DNA of 64,000 nt from contig CM059623.1 in assembly GCA_030435675.1 (NCBI GenBank), positions 14,817,592-14,881,591 of the forward strand. The letters run 5' to 3'. Position numbers and translations under genes: made by a program. Positions 33,199 through 45,277 of this stretch are shown here, one piece after another. Within the stretch, counting starts at the first letter, position 1. Every line of letters starts with the position of its first letter. Source of the stretch: Steinernema hermaphroditum. Its lineage: Eukaryota; Nematoda; Chromadorea; Rhabditida; Steinernematidae. The notes under the pieces are model-generated. The model saw only the letters and a list, made by a program, of their open reading frames with translations, was not told the origin of the DNA and ran no database searches.

Positions 33199-35469
33199 AG
33201 TGCTTTAACTGCTGGCAAAGTTGACTATAACGGTTTGAAGATGGATATATGGACATCTTAAATGGACATCTTAAAGTCTTCTTTATAAGTCTTTATAAAA
33301 GTCGTCAAATTCATAAGGCAAAACAGTAAATTCACACCTCACTTCACGTCATAATGCAAAGGAAGCCTCAATAATGATCCCTGCATGCTTCCTACTTGTC
33401 CCTCCAGCGACAGCCTGTCAATCACGCGAAACAGTACATCGACAGCGTTCGTCCGCTCGTCAAGAAGTGATTCATCATAGCCCTACTTAAGACCTTTCCT
33501 TCCACCCCAATCCCTCGCCACGCATACATATGATTAATCAGTTCATTAGTCACTTTCCCAAAAATAAATGTCCACCGTAGTACTTCGACCGAAACAGTGA
33601 ACCCGAAATAAGCCGACTAGGAAGTGGTGCCTTATCAAAGTTGTTTACATTTGGGAATCAGGCGACGCAAGAAGAGGAATTCGATGAGCAAAAAAGATCT
33701 CATAAATTCATAACGATCGAATGAATAAATCGGACAACGGCAGTGGCGGAGTCGAGGCGCCGTTGGATTTGGAGGTCGTAAAGACGGCGAGACGCCGAAA
33801 AACCTGTTTCGTTTGGTTAGCGAAGATTTGTGGGCTGTAAACACGATGATTGGGGACCCAATTTTGGAGAATTTTGAAAAGAGAGGAACGACTTATGGGT
33901 AATTGCGTTTGGGGTCCTGAATTTTTGGGTAAAATTTATATTGAACCGACCAATACCTTTGTGAGTAGCCAATCGACCTTTGGACTAAACATTTTGGGCA
34001 CTATCCCTAGCCTTGTCTTAGGATCGTCCATCTAAGGATAGAACCTGTCAGTGTAGGAGGGGATTCACATAACGTTTTAGGACCCAAATTTTGCAAATTG
34101 TGGAAGGAAGACAGAACGGGCTCAAGGGAAAATGGGTTTGGGACTCCGATTAGCAAGCATACTTGAGGGGAGCTCACCCAGAAGCTTAATTGAGATTCAT
34201 GTGGTTTTCAAAGAAAATCAAGGATGATGGCCTCTGGAGCTTGAAACTGCCACCTCCAACTTAAACTTTTGTGTATCAAGGGATTTATTATGTTTTGGGA
34301 TCCAATTCTTGGGAATTTTAGAAAGGAGAGGGAAGCTTCTTAAGGGAAATTGAGTTAGGGGTACGATTTGCTTCTAAAATTGAGATGGACTCACCCTTAC
34401 ACGTAAGCTAATTGATAGTCAGGTGGTCGTCATTCAGAATTTAAAAAATCAAGGATGGTGGCAGGCCTTTGGAGCTTCAAACTGCCACCTCCAACTTAGT
34501 CCTTTGTCCTATAATAAAGATAACAAACTATCGTTTCACATAGCCTTAAGATCAGCTAGAATCTCCCATGCTCTGTCCTTACTAGCACGATCCAACCGCG
34601 TAGTGACAGGTCAAGTGAATTCTCCAAAAATAACACGCGTAAATCCGCTATCCAAGTGTGACCATATGGTACAGATTAGCGCATTAGTAATGTGACACCT
34701 GCATAAGCAGTACGCGTCTAGACAGACAAGTCTGGACAACTCGATGAATAGTGCGCAAAACAGGGCGACCAAGTGCCGACAAACCACTTTGTCCCCAAAG
34801 AAAAAGGCGCCAAAGCGGCCGCCTGAGTCGGGCCATATGGTAAGCGATTATAATCTCATTAACCGGATGAGGGCTTTACAGCCACTCAAGAAGACACCGA
34901 CTTAGCCAGATCATCGCTCGCATATGGACTCGGTTTGGCCACGGAACGCGCATAAAAAGCCAATCGCGTTAACAGCGAAATGTGATGGGTGCCAATTTGA
35001 AATATTCATGCGCCCTTGTGAATGGGAAACTCCACGCTTCTCTGTGCTCCATTATCGGCTATTGAAGCGCCGGAAGCGGAAGGAAATGTTTCTGTGAAGT
35101 TAGAATAGTTAAAATTCCATCTCAAATGATGATGTATGAGCTCTTTTACACGTTTTCCCTGTATTGATTGATTGATTCAACTGTGAATACTGTAAGAACT
35201 AGGATGGTGGCGTGCAGGCACAGTGATGATCGTCTTCGTCAGTGATCAATAAGACCATAAATGTCACGTAAAGGGAATGATCATATGCTAAGCCTTTGGC
35301 GTTCTTAGATAAGAAGCTATGCAAACGTGACAGCTGGAACAACCATACCCCAGGAAGTTGACGTTCATGATAGATGACTGTTAGCTGGGCAAAGAAGACA
35401 AAAAAACGGAAAACCGCTACGAAAACACCACCAAGTACTTTGGTAACTTCTGACGCATAAAGAAGGTGC
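33199..35469. other. intergenic, no gene seen
   Basis: AT-rich, with scattered short frames. Two related stretches near 34,170-34,270 and 34,400-34,510 share the phrases AATCAAGGATGATGG/TGG and GGAGCTT..AAACTGCCACCTCC, suggesting a local duplication of about 100 bp. No protein-like frame was found. Confidence 0.4.
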
Positions 35470-35538
35470 GCTCCTGTGGCTGAGTGGTAGTGTGGTTGTC
35501 TATTAGACTGCATATGGGGGTTCGATCCCCGGAGGAGT
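35470..35538 (+). tRNA. tRNA-like sequence with good A and B boxes
   Basis: GCTCCTGTGGCTGAGTGGTA begins with a perfect A box (TGGCTGAGTGG). The T-arm GGGGGTTCGATCCCC is perfect. The acceptor pairs GCTCCT with AGGAGT, counting one G-U. The anticodon loop CTATTAG would read ATT, which is not a standard cytosolic anticodon for Asn, and one anticodon-stem pair fails. It could be a recently decayed tRNA or a tRNA-derived retroposon. Confidence 0.4.
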
Positions 35539-38500
35539 CTGGATATTATTTAGTCGATTCATGACATCTTCGAATATTTCATTTCATATAATTCGATATG
35601 AAATGTTACAGATCCTTACTGTAGAAATAGTTTAACTGAAGAACATAACTACCGTAATCAAATTAGCCATATCCTCTAATGTTACAAACTCGTCACAAAC
35701 ATTACAATCTCACCGACATTTGCAAGTCAAACATGTGTGTTTAGTGTCTTTTTATAAGCATGCATAGCTTGTAAGTATATATGAATTACATTGACCTCCT
35801 CAAATTTAATTTTACCGTACCAATAGCGATCAAGACTAACGCCGTGAATCGATCCCCCCAAGTGTACAGTGTACAGTTTATCCAAGCCTGCTCAAAGGTA
35901 ACTGCAAATAATGATGAAGGTTCATATTTTAGACTAGCAAGTACCACATGACGACTTGATCTAGGGAATTTCAAACATCTTTGATTTGACATCATTATCT
36001 TCTGTTCTACCAATTCTCCCGATTCAGCAAAGAGATTGCCATCATTCGCTCCTCCTAGGGGTCTGTCTGCACTTTGATAAGAAGCACGCCGACCATTTAT
36101 GAATCAAGAAGACAAGGCCATTTCGCAATTGACCACTATGACTCACGCGGGAAAGCCCGCACTCCCCGCAACATCCACTCACCACCAAAAACGAACATCA
36201 CGGCGAACGATTGTTTACAAACGGGAAAGCGAGTACAGTCACCATCACCATTACAGTGCGGCGCTTATCAAACAGAGCCGACCAGCCGAGGTGGCAGCCG
36301 AATGGTCTTGCCAGCGGAAGTGTGATAACGCGATGTCGACCCTTTTCGCACACTCGCCTTCTGGCGCGCACAAAAGCGAGTTCTTCGCGCCGCTCGGCGC
36401 GCCACAAAGAAACGATCGAATGGGCCGGACGGGAAGGGGTGTGCGCGGGCACATTATAAATGGGCGAAGAAGGCGCGGTGCGACCTCGTCGCGATCGAGT
36501 GCTACAATGGTCAGCGACAGGACGACGGTGAATGCACGGAGAGGACGGAGAAGAAGCTGCTCGTTTGGCTAGGGTCGCTGCATAGGTAAACACGGTTTAA
36601 GTAAATAAAGACCGAGATGATGAGGGAAGTAGCAGGAGCAAAGAGGCTTCTCGGTGGGTCAAGGGGATCGGCCTCCGTTTAGGTGGATCGGATGTTGTTT
36701 GAGAGATGTTATGAATTTTGAAAAGGGACTCAAAAAATGTTTATTTGAAAAGATCCGTCTGTTGCTGTTCCGATGTTTTCACTTTTTAGATGTAAGCGCT
36801 TTACTATGTTCGTCTTTTGACATACCGCCAAGAGTCGTAAAAATGTACACAGTAGTCTCGGCGCTCACTTTATCTTTGCTGTTTACAGATCTGCTCTGAT
36901 TTTTAATTAGTGAATCAAAAAGTAGTACACCTATGGTCTCTTTTAAACTGATCAACAACATAAAGACAGAAGCAGTCTACAAATACAAATCGTTTTCAGG
37001 TTGACTTGACACAAAGAAACGAGAAAATAGTCTCTTCAGCCTCCATTTGAGAAACGAGACTCGAGACTCGTTTTTATACTTATTTTCAAAGTTTGTCTTG
37101 CAGACACCTTGAAGCGGTTTTATAGGACATCGCCTTGACATGCGCCAGGCAAACACTATAAACACAGATAGCCATTTTTCCAGACAGACCTGCGTGAATT
37201 TGGTTTATTCACAGAGGCTTGATACAACGATATATAGCTTCAATTTTGACAACTTTCTTTTGAAATACTGTCTAACAACGACCACTATATGCAGACGCAC
37301 AGATTAGAGAGGATTACAGTACATGTTTTTTACAGAAGGTTGCAGAAAAGCTGACAAGGCCTTGAACAGAGATGAGTACGAATGGATCAGATCGGTGAAC
37401 TGCTGGTATGAACATACAAGGTTGAGCCGAGTCCATGTGTGGCCATGACACGAACCTACAGGGAGCATTTATTTTACGTTCATTAAAATAATTTTTTTTA
37501 GTTTTTATCCTTTACCGTTGTCTTAATGTTTTGTTGAAACCAGCATGAATTCTAAGCGCTTCGAAATCTGAGTTTGGGGAACTTGTATAGGAGTGTGTAC
37601 AGCTTCTAACTCAGAGTGTAACTGTGTAAAGTAACCTATCGTAAAATCCTTTGGGGTGACGAAGATCAGTAGTCCCCGGAGGTGAAAGAAACGTACGTGA
37701 TATAGCGATTCCGGGACGATACCGGGGATTGCTTAATTTCGCAGACCTGGAAATAAACTCACGAATTAGAGAGTTCAAGTTCTTATCTTTCAGTTAGATG
37801 ATCCTTAAATATAGGGCCAAACAAAGGCTGGATTGACATACGAAAAACATAGCCATATGCTGGTGGAAATGCCACAACATCACTGGTCACACTACCCACT
37901 TAACCCAGAAATTCTAAAAAATCAGCTGTATACATTCGCGATGTCCACATTGACAAGATGGTGGAACCACGGCTCCCTAGTGTTACAGGATTCCAATGTT
38001 CCAGTTCATCACTGGTCGTCGCATCATCCTTCCTAAACCCGTGGTTCCCAAAACAAACGTCGCAAATAGTGCAAACAGAAACAAAAGGTCGCCGCCTGAC
38101 TGAGTCAGCCAGTAAAACTAATTGTGACCGAACACAAACATCGAATCGGCTTCCTTCCATTAGTCACCGGAAGGTCAACAATCGCCGTCGGCGCCAAAGG
38201 AACAACGCGGGAGGCCGCGCCATCCCCTGCTCCCTCCAATTTTCGGCGACAATCAAGCGTAAGCCCTAAGGGTGCGCGCGGAACAATACTTGTATGCAAA
38301 TGTGACGGGCAGATTTCAAATGGGATTAGTGGTCCGTGAAGGGTTTGTCGCAAGAGAGTCTCCAGATGGGCCCGCGACGGCGCAGTCAATCACGCGCCGC
38401 CCCTTCCAGGGTCGTGCGCACAGCGCCAACGATGGCCACGATGGGATGAATGAAGAGTCTGTAATCGCGGCGCTAATCCAATTGTTGTTGTGATCGACAC

Positions 38501-38872
38501 TTTCGCTTTCGATTATCGTGGATTGGATTGTGACGCACGCGTGAATCAATGGCGACCGATGGGTCAACGGGAAAACGCGTTGGGCGCGCGGAACGGGAAG
38601 CGTGGGAAACGTTGCTGTAATGTGGATGGAGATGTTACGAATAGGGGCGATTTGTACGGAAAACGGAGGATGGAACCTCGTTCTTTGGATGGTTGTTTCG
38701 CACCCAACAGCAAAGGACTTCTTTATTTGCTGAGGGTTTAGGAAAGGACAGGTCTTCGTTGGGGAATCATCGGTGTTGTTATCATTAAAAAACGATTTTT
38801 AATACCCTTAAATAAAGTTCGAGTGCTCTGAAGGGATCTTAAGGGAGCTGTCTTCGAATGTCGATAGGAATG
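35539..38872. other. intergenic up to the right arm, no gene seen
   Basis: No frame with protein character. GC-rich pieces at 36,250-36,560 and 38,200-38,650 give long overlapping frames on both strands, but these have no conserved motif, start context or splice structure that I can support. They look like composition effects. Confidence 0.4.
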
Positions 38873-39260
38873 TCGCCTGCACCGATCTTGAGGACAAGGT
38901 CGTCAGGATCGCCAACATCGGCTCCGGCCTGAACGTCGAATTGGAGGACTGGTATGTCGCCCCTACTTTATGCGCATCCACCATGCTTCTTACAGCCACA
39001 TCAACCTCTGCGCTGAAACCGGACACCTCGGACACGCCGACCTCTGCAAGCTCTTCGAGACCCCCGGCACCCACACCCTCGGAGACCTCAAGGGCGACCT
39101 TAAGGGCTTTAACGGCACCGTCGCCATCCCTCCCATCACCGGCATGATCAAGAACGTGCTCAAGGGATCGTGGAAGGCTCAGTTCACCCTCGTCCAGGGA
39201 GGTGAGACTCTCGCCAACGTCAAGGTCCCCGCCAACGAGGAATGGATCGATGTCGAGTAG
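38873..39260 (+). pseudogene. ML/GM2A-like gene, truncated right copy
   Basis: It retains about 22 codons of mature exon 1 (CTDLEDKVVRIANIGSGLNV), then jumps across about 75 codons to DW at the intron donor. The intron (GTATGT..CTTACAG) and exon 2 are intact to the stop. The signal peptide and start codon are absent, because the arm boundary cuts the gene. The internal deletion joins short similar words (GAGGA and AAGGA), as in microhomology-mediated repair. Exon 2 has an Ala-to-Thr change (CAET), consistent with relaxed constraint. Confidence 0.85.
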
Positions 39261-39846
39261 AGTGTCGCCATATGTGAAGTATTCTGTTCGTTGTTGAGCT
39301 TACAATAAAGGGTTTGAAAGCACATCTACTTGATAAGGTTCCTTGGAAGGCGCCTTTCTCTTGGCGCCGATTCCGTCTTCAAATGGAGAATGACGCTTTT
39401 TTGAGAGGTGTCTCTTTTCGACAAAGTGCTTGCAATGAGTTGTTGTTGTCCATTATCGGCTCGAACTGATACCTTTGCCTTGTCACAACAAGGGTAGATC
39501 TAAATCCAGAAGCCGTACATCTTTGTCACTATACCTCAATGTTGGATAACTAAACCTTTTATGAAGATAACTGTCTGTTTATCGATGGTCTCCGGTTACT
39601 GTATTTACGGTTACTGTTTCCGCAACGCACAAACAAACGATGGTTCACGTCAAGAACCGCTCTGAAATCACCAAATTTCGAAGAATTCCGCGGCATGCTA
39701 CAGTATCGCTATTCGCCGAGGGGCTCCCACCACGAAACCCCTCCCCGGTGTTTTTCCCCTCCAGCACTGCTACGTTCCTTCATGCGACCTTTTTCTCGTC
39801 CGGTTTTTCCTTCCGAAGACTGCTCATCTTCTCGAATTCCAGGGCG

Positions 39847-41294
39847 ATGAAACATCTCACAGTGGATGATCTCTTCATAGCGTCGCCAGAAGATGAAAAG
39901 GAAGAGGAGGACGTGGACTACACGCCACAGGTGCCCGGCGCGCAGTACGACCACGTGCTGCGCCAGGCGATCGCCGTCATCTGCAGCCACGAGGGCTTCA
40001 CGCACATCGACGCCGACGTCTTCGACTTCCTTTTCCACAGCGTCGTCAATGGTGAGTGCCTTCTTTTCCATATTTCACTCACTCATCTCCTTGTAGATAT
40101 GACGCGGACGTGTGCTTCGCTGAAGGCGTTCACCGAAGGCGCTGGTCGGACCGTCTCCACGCCCCACGAGTTGATGTTCGCCTTCGCCGCCGTGGGAACC
40201 GACGTGGCCGAGTTGCAGGGCTACTTCGAGCACATGAAGACCACCGGCCACCACATAGTCATCCCGCGTGAGCCTTCTTGTCCGTGCCCGTCAAGCCTGA
40301 CTCTCTGCTTTCAGCCGTCCATCCAGATCCGACTCGCGACGTGAACAATAACAACTTGGAAGGCCACGAGGAGTCGGCGGAGGCGAAGAAGCTGCGCGAA
40401 GAAAAGAGCATCCCCGACTGGATGCCTCCCATCCCTCCGATCCACACGTTCCGGCGCACCGAGGCAAGCGATCTTGACAGATCTCTGATGGAATTGTGCG
40501 TCTTTCAGGTCGAGTTCTCGAATCCGAAGGAGTACGATCGTTGGAGGCGGCAGCAGGCGCAGATCCACCGTGACAGTCAGATGTCGCTCGTCAACTACTT
40601 GCTCCGCACTCGTGCTTCCATCTCGCTCTTCCGCGAGTACGAAGAAGAGGCGAAGAAGGAGGTTGAAAACGAAGTCAGTTTTTATACTTGGGTGGTGTAG
40701 ATCGTAAGGGGAAATAACTGCGGGGATGATGATCCATGCACCCTCGATCGGATTTTGAGACTTAGAGAACACTGTCCTCACACTGGCAACTGACTCTCTG
40801 TCGTAAGCCACCTAGTGAGCCTTGCATTTGCCAGTAGTGACACTCACGCTGGCAATCAAGCGGATCTTGGCATCTCCACTCGTCTCTAATACACCATTCC
40901 TCTTCAGATCGCTTCTCAAGAGGATCCAATGGATGGTGACGATCTCGGAGTGGCGCTTTCCTCCCTTCCTGTCAGCTTCAACACGCTGCTCTCCGCGCGT
41001 CTTCCCCTTTCCTGTCGACGTTAGTCTCCTTCTTCGCTCCTTTCTTCATGTTTGCTTTCAGTGTTGATTCCGAGAGAAGACGAGTACGGCGGCATCCACG
41101 ACGCTTTGGGAGCCGATGACCCCGAGCCGAAGTTCGACATGAAGATGGAGCTGCAGAGGAAGGCCTCCGCGATCTGGAACGCCTGGAGAGAGATCCCCCC
41201 GAAGAAGCCGCGTTTGGACGTCGATGAAGCGACGCCAGGAACAGAAGAAGAAGTGGAAAGCGAAGACGAAGACGACGAGATGGACATGATATGA
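39847..41294 (+). CDS. taf8: TAF8-like TFIID subunit (right copy, five exons)
   Basis: Exons are 39,847-40,051, 40,097-40,267, 40,315-40,673, 40,908-41,019 and 41,062-41,294 (1,080 bases, 359 aa). It has the same histone fold and TAF8 C-terminal domain as the left copy. An acceptor-like ATTCCAG ends 4 bases before the ATG, consistent with trans-splicing. Differences from the left copy include VEFSN-domain Ala to Val (MELCVFQ), Arg to Lys in exon 3 and an extra Glu-Asp near the end (EDEDDEMDMI). Both copies are open and correctly spliced on paper, so either could be functional. TAF8 is normally single-copy, and a second intact copy is unusual. Confidence 0.85.
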
Positions 41295-41461
41295 ATTGTT
41301 GCGAATTGTTTGTTATGTATTTGTTTGTCTCCTTCCTTTGTTTTGGTATGATAAGGTTGGGGTTTGGAGGATGAAAAAGGCGCTAAACCAATGCTAGAGT
41401 CTTATTTAAGGTACCTTCCAACGTGTACTTTTAAGCACTGCCTAAAAGTAGCAACTGAATA

Positions 41462-42389
41462 ATGACACTTGACAAGAAGAACACCTTGCCCTGTGGCTTC
41501 GAAGCCCCCTCTGAAGAATCGAAGGCTCCTCGGCTCCCTCGCAGTAACTTCACCTTTGGATCTCGATATTGGACCGCTCCACATGGATCAGATCCTCAGT
41601 CGTGGTCGCTTTGGAGCTGTCTACAGGGCGTCCTTCTCTGGAAGACCCTTCGCTGTCAAGGTCGTCAGCAAACGTACAGAGGACGAGAAAGAAGAATTCG
41701 GCCGCGAGTTCGAAGTTCTGGAGATCCTTGCCAGATGCGATCATCCCCACTTGGTTCCCTATCACGGCGCTAGCGTGCCCCGTGAAAACAAGGACTTGGG
41801 CCTGCTGTTCTTCAACCTTCTTCCCCTCGGCTCCCTGCAGGATTTTGTGGAGTACTGCAACGGCCCCTTCCACATCGAAGACGGGCTGTGCATCTACCAC
41901 CAGCTCCTCGACGGCCTCGCCTATCTCCACTCCCTCGGGATCTTCCATCGCGACATCAAACCGGCGAACATCATGATGCTGACGGAGCTGCACGTCCAGA
42001 TCGCCGACTTCGGACTCGCCCACTACGACGAGGGGCGGAGCCTCCAGGTCTTCTTCGACGACCCCACTGGAAGCCCCGGCTTCCTCCCGCCGGAGCTGTA
42101 CGAGAGTGGCCGCTTCCACGGCATCTACGGCGACCTCTGGGCGGCCGCGGTGACGCTCCTGGAGATCTGCACAGAGCAGAATCTCTGGGAGATCGCTTCG
42201 AAGGAGGACGAAGGCTTCCAGCGCCATCTCAAGAAGGAGTACACGGAAAAGGACAAGAGGTTCTGGGCCGTCTTCGAGGAGCACGAGGAGCTTGTGAAGA
42301 GCATTTTGGAGCCCGACTACCTCAAACGCCATACGCCACAAGAATACAAATCGGCTTTGATGAAATACAGAACTGTCGGTTTCTTGTAA
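41462..42389 (+). CDS. Ser/Thr protein kinase, 291 aa (right copy)
   Basis: Exon 1 is 41,462-41,492 and exon 2 is 41,545-42,389, with a weak GTGGCT donor and a CTCGCAG acceptor. The kinase domain carries the same intact catalytic set as the left copy: GRFG loop, Lys49, HRDIKPAN, DFG and PPEL. The translated frames of both copies agree at every residue, so the DNA has either duplicated very recently or been homogenised. A poly(A) signal AATAAA follows the stop at about 42,398. The alternative start, without the intron, would be the internal ATG at 41,583, which leaves only four residues before the glycine loop. Confidence 0.88.
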
Positions 42390-43113
42390 AGACATAAATA
42401 AACACTTCATCCCCATCAATCGTACTGTGTATGGTAAGAAGTTGATGGGGGCGTGGGTGAGGGCAAAGTTCCCTCTTTAGGGCCCAGACCTGATTTCCAT
42501 GAAACACTTTTTCCCATATCAGTCGTCCTTACGATGAACTCAGTGCTTTCAGAGCTCCCAGAGAGTCCTCACAGGGAAAAAAGTACTGGGTCGGTGCACT
42601 GAAAATGTCGCTTTCTTCTCAGAGCATGCTTTTAAGTATAAAGATGTATATTTCACCGGTGGTACACAACAGTTAACTACGTTGCTTCACAGCTCTTCGT
42701 GGGGAGATGCCTGGCCACTCCACCGCAATAAAGATTCTGGGTCGAAAAGTCCTATTTTTCCCGTTTTTGGCCTTATCACAAACTTTAGCTCCTTTTATTT
42801 GTTATTCTTTCCGACGGTTCTATACAAGAAGCTGTCAGATAGAACCGTTTGAGGCCTACATGCCCAATAAGTACCTAAGTCTCAGATGAAGACGTTTGTT
42901 CCATGTCACTGAATTTAAGTGAAACACAGCAATGCTCAACTGTGTCTCCATTCTGTCATCATCAAAACTAGATCACCGGAAATGGGTGATATTTTACGAA
43001 AAGCGTAGCGCCGTTAGCAGGAGCCTAAGGCTGTTGCTTCAGAATGGATTTGACATTGAAACGAATCCACCCGGCACGAAACGGTGAAGCAATATCCATA
43101 AAAAACTCAGCAA

Positions 43114-43703
43114 AATGATTCAACAAACAGTCTGAAACAAAGATTGTCTAGCATTGATGGGTCTCGCTCGAAATTCGAAAACTCGCTCGGGCGGCCAAAA
43201 CTAATTTTGAGCGGCCAAAAGTCGGAAGTCGGAAGGAGTCTCACCCGTGTCGCGGTGGCGAGCGGTCGGTCCCTCCGGTCGCTCTCTGAGGGACTGGTTG
43301 GTCAGACAGCAAACCCTGTGGCATCTGTGAGTTTTCCGGCTTCCAGAGGGAATTGGAACACCCGGAAGCCGTAGTCCCACCACCGCTGACAACAAGATGT
43401 CCGACGTCAAGAATCCGGCCGCGTGAGAAGTCATTCCGAAGGTCGCCGACGCTCAGAGGACGCCACCACCATCGAAGACGCAACTCCCGGACCACGGACC
43501 ATCAGATTCGAGCACAGAAGCGTGCGCTGTGCCGCAAACGATGTTCCGCCGACGTATCCGAAGATTTGCCGATTCCCAGATGCCCCATGAAGTGCGCCGT
43601 CTCCGACCGGTTCGACATCTACGCCACGCCAGGGATGAAGTCGTCTCCCAGACATCCTCTGTTTGTCTATTTTCGGTGTCGCGTTTGCCTTTGATGCCTT
43701 TGA
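43114..43703 (+). repeat. repeat X, long form (mirror of left copy 2)
   Basis: Read on the plus strand here: AATGATTCAACAAACAGTCT through the GGTCGGTCCCTCCGGTCGCT core to GTGTCGCGTTTGCC. It adjoins the env-like fragment at 43,718. The hairpin end is degenerate, as in its mirror copy. Confidence 0.75.
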
Positions 43704-43717
43704 TGAAAATTATAAAA

Positions 43718-44208
43718 ATTATAAAATAGTTGAAGACTGTAACCAGAAAGTAGTGATATCCGATCAGGGTTTTGCTGTTCCACTTGATGAACTAGGGAAC
43801 TATTTACCACATAGGAGATCCAAAAGACACATAAATGCGAGTGAAGTAGGGATAGTAACGAGCAATCAAGAAGCAGCTGCCCTAACTTTTAATAACATTG
43901 ATTTAATTCGTTCTCAGGCATCGCTATTCAGTCATGCCATGAGAGCAATCTGCAACACATTGAACTCGATGATGAATGCTATCAACATTGGTGCATACTC
44001 CAACCCTTCTCTGATTGCGCGACTGGTACTAAATAGATCTGATGTAGTAGCAATAAGTACACCTCCGGGTATACTTGAGATATTTCCGTGTGCTGAGATT
44101 GGAGAGGCCAAATATTCATTTACTCGTAGCAGCCCTGGATGCTACACAAAACCTAGCGTGAAATACGTGGTCGCGGGGACCGAGAAAACCGGTTACCTAG
44201 ACACCACA
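43718..44208 (+). pseudogene. env-like fragment between X repeats (right copy)
   Basis: Mirror of 11,471-11,961 and also an inverted copy of the C-terminal half of the env-like frame at 49,253-49,743. It is open but lacks the first half and a membrane anchor, and its stop codon comes from the adjoining X repeat. Nothing suggests expression. Confidence 0.75.
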
Positions 44209-44645
44209 AGACAGCAAACCCTGTGGCACTTGTGAGTTTTCCGGCTTCCAGAGGGAACTGGGACACCCGGAAGCCGTAGTCCCACCACCGCTGACAACAA
44301 GATGTCCGACGTCAAGAATCCGGCCGCGTGAGAAGTCATCCCGAAGGTCGCCGACGCTCAGAGGACGCCACCACCATCGAAGACGTTGCGTCTCCCGGAC
44401 CACGGACCATCAGATTCGAGCACAGAAGCGTGCGCTGTGCCGCAAACGATGTTCCGCCGACGTATCCGAAGATTCGCCGATTCCCAGATGCCCCATGAAG
44501 TGCGCCGTCTCCGACCGGTTCGACATCTACGCCACGCCAGGGATGAAGCCGTCTGCCAGACATCCTCTGTTTGTCTATTTTCGGTGTCGTGCAAGGCGAA
44601 ATGCCTTTGATTCACGAAATAAAGTCGTAAAGTCGTAAAAGTCGG
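44209..44645 (+). repeat. repeat X (mirror of left copy 1) with intact terminal hairpin
   Basis: Plus-strand X from TTTGCTGT-side sequence to the hairpin TCGTG-C-AAGGC-GAAAT-GCCTT-TGATT-CACGA (44,587-44,617) and the tail AATAAAGTCGTAAAGTCGTA. It adjoins the env-like fragment at its upstream side. Confidence 0.75.
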
Positions 44646-45277
44646 AATAGCGGCCAAAAGTGTAACTGCCTAGACATGTCTGGAGAAATCCGGAGATTGC
44701 CGACGCCACCACGACTACAGGGTTCGCCCTTCGGGCTCGCTTGAAATCCATAGGCATAGACCTAAGCCTAAGCCAAGCCTGGATGTTACATGGCCGCACA
44801 CAAGATAGGCCGCTTTTCCGACTTTTGGCTGTCGAAAAATACTTTTGGTCGCTATTCGCTAATAGAGCCAGCTGGTCGTCGTTTGCAATATTACGGTAAA
44901 GTATGTAAGTGATCACATTTTCGACGGCAGATTCGTCATTATCCAAGTGTTCATTTCTTAGTGGCCAATTTGTCTTCAGACTCCTCCGGTTCTCTATCTG
45001 GACAGTGTCTAGTCGTCTAGTTGGTGGTGAGAACACTGTTGGTTGGCAGGCAGAGCTGTAGATGGACACGAATGACAAACCAAAGAAAGAAAATCACCAT
45101 TCTGACTGCTGCTTTCGGTCAATGGCCCGTGGATCGTTGTGATTAAAATGATCTTCCATGAACTTTCGTTCGTTTTTTTTTTGGTTTTTTCGTTCGTTCG
45201 TTCTCTGACGTTTCGCGATATTCTCAATGGCAACAACAACTCATGTTTATTAACAGAAACAAAAAGAACCAAAGCCC

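Noticed and set aside
36198..36593. 131-157-codon frames on both strands in GC-rich intergenic DNA
   Set aside because: Overlapping frames of similar length on both strands, Arg/Ser/Pro-rich, without motifs or splice context. They fit base composition rather than coding.
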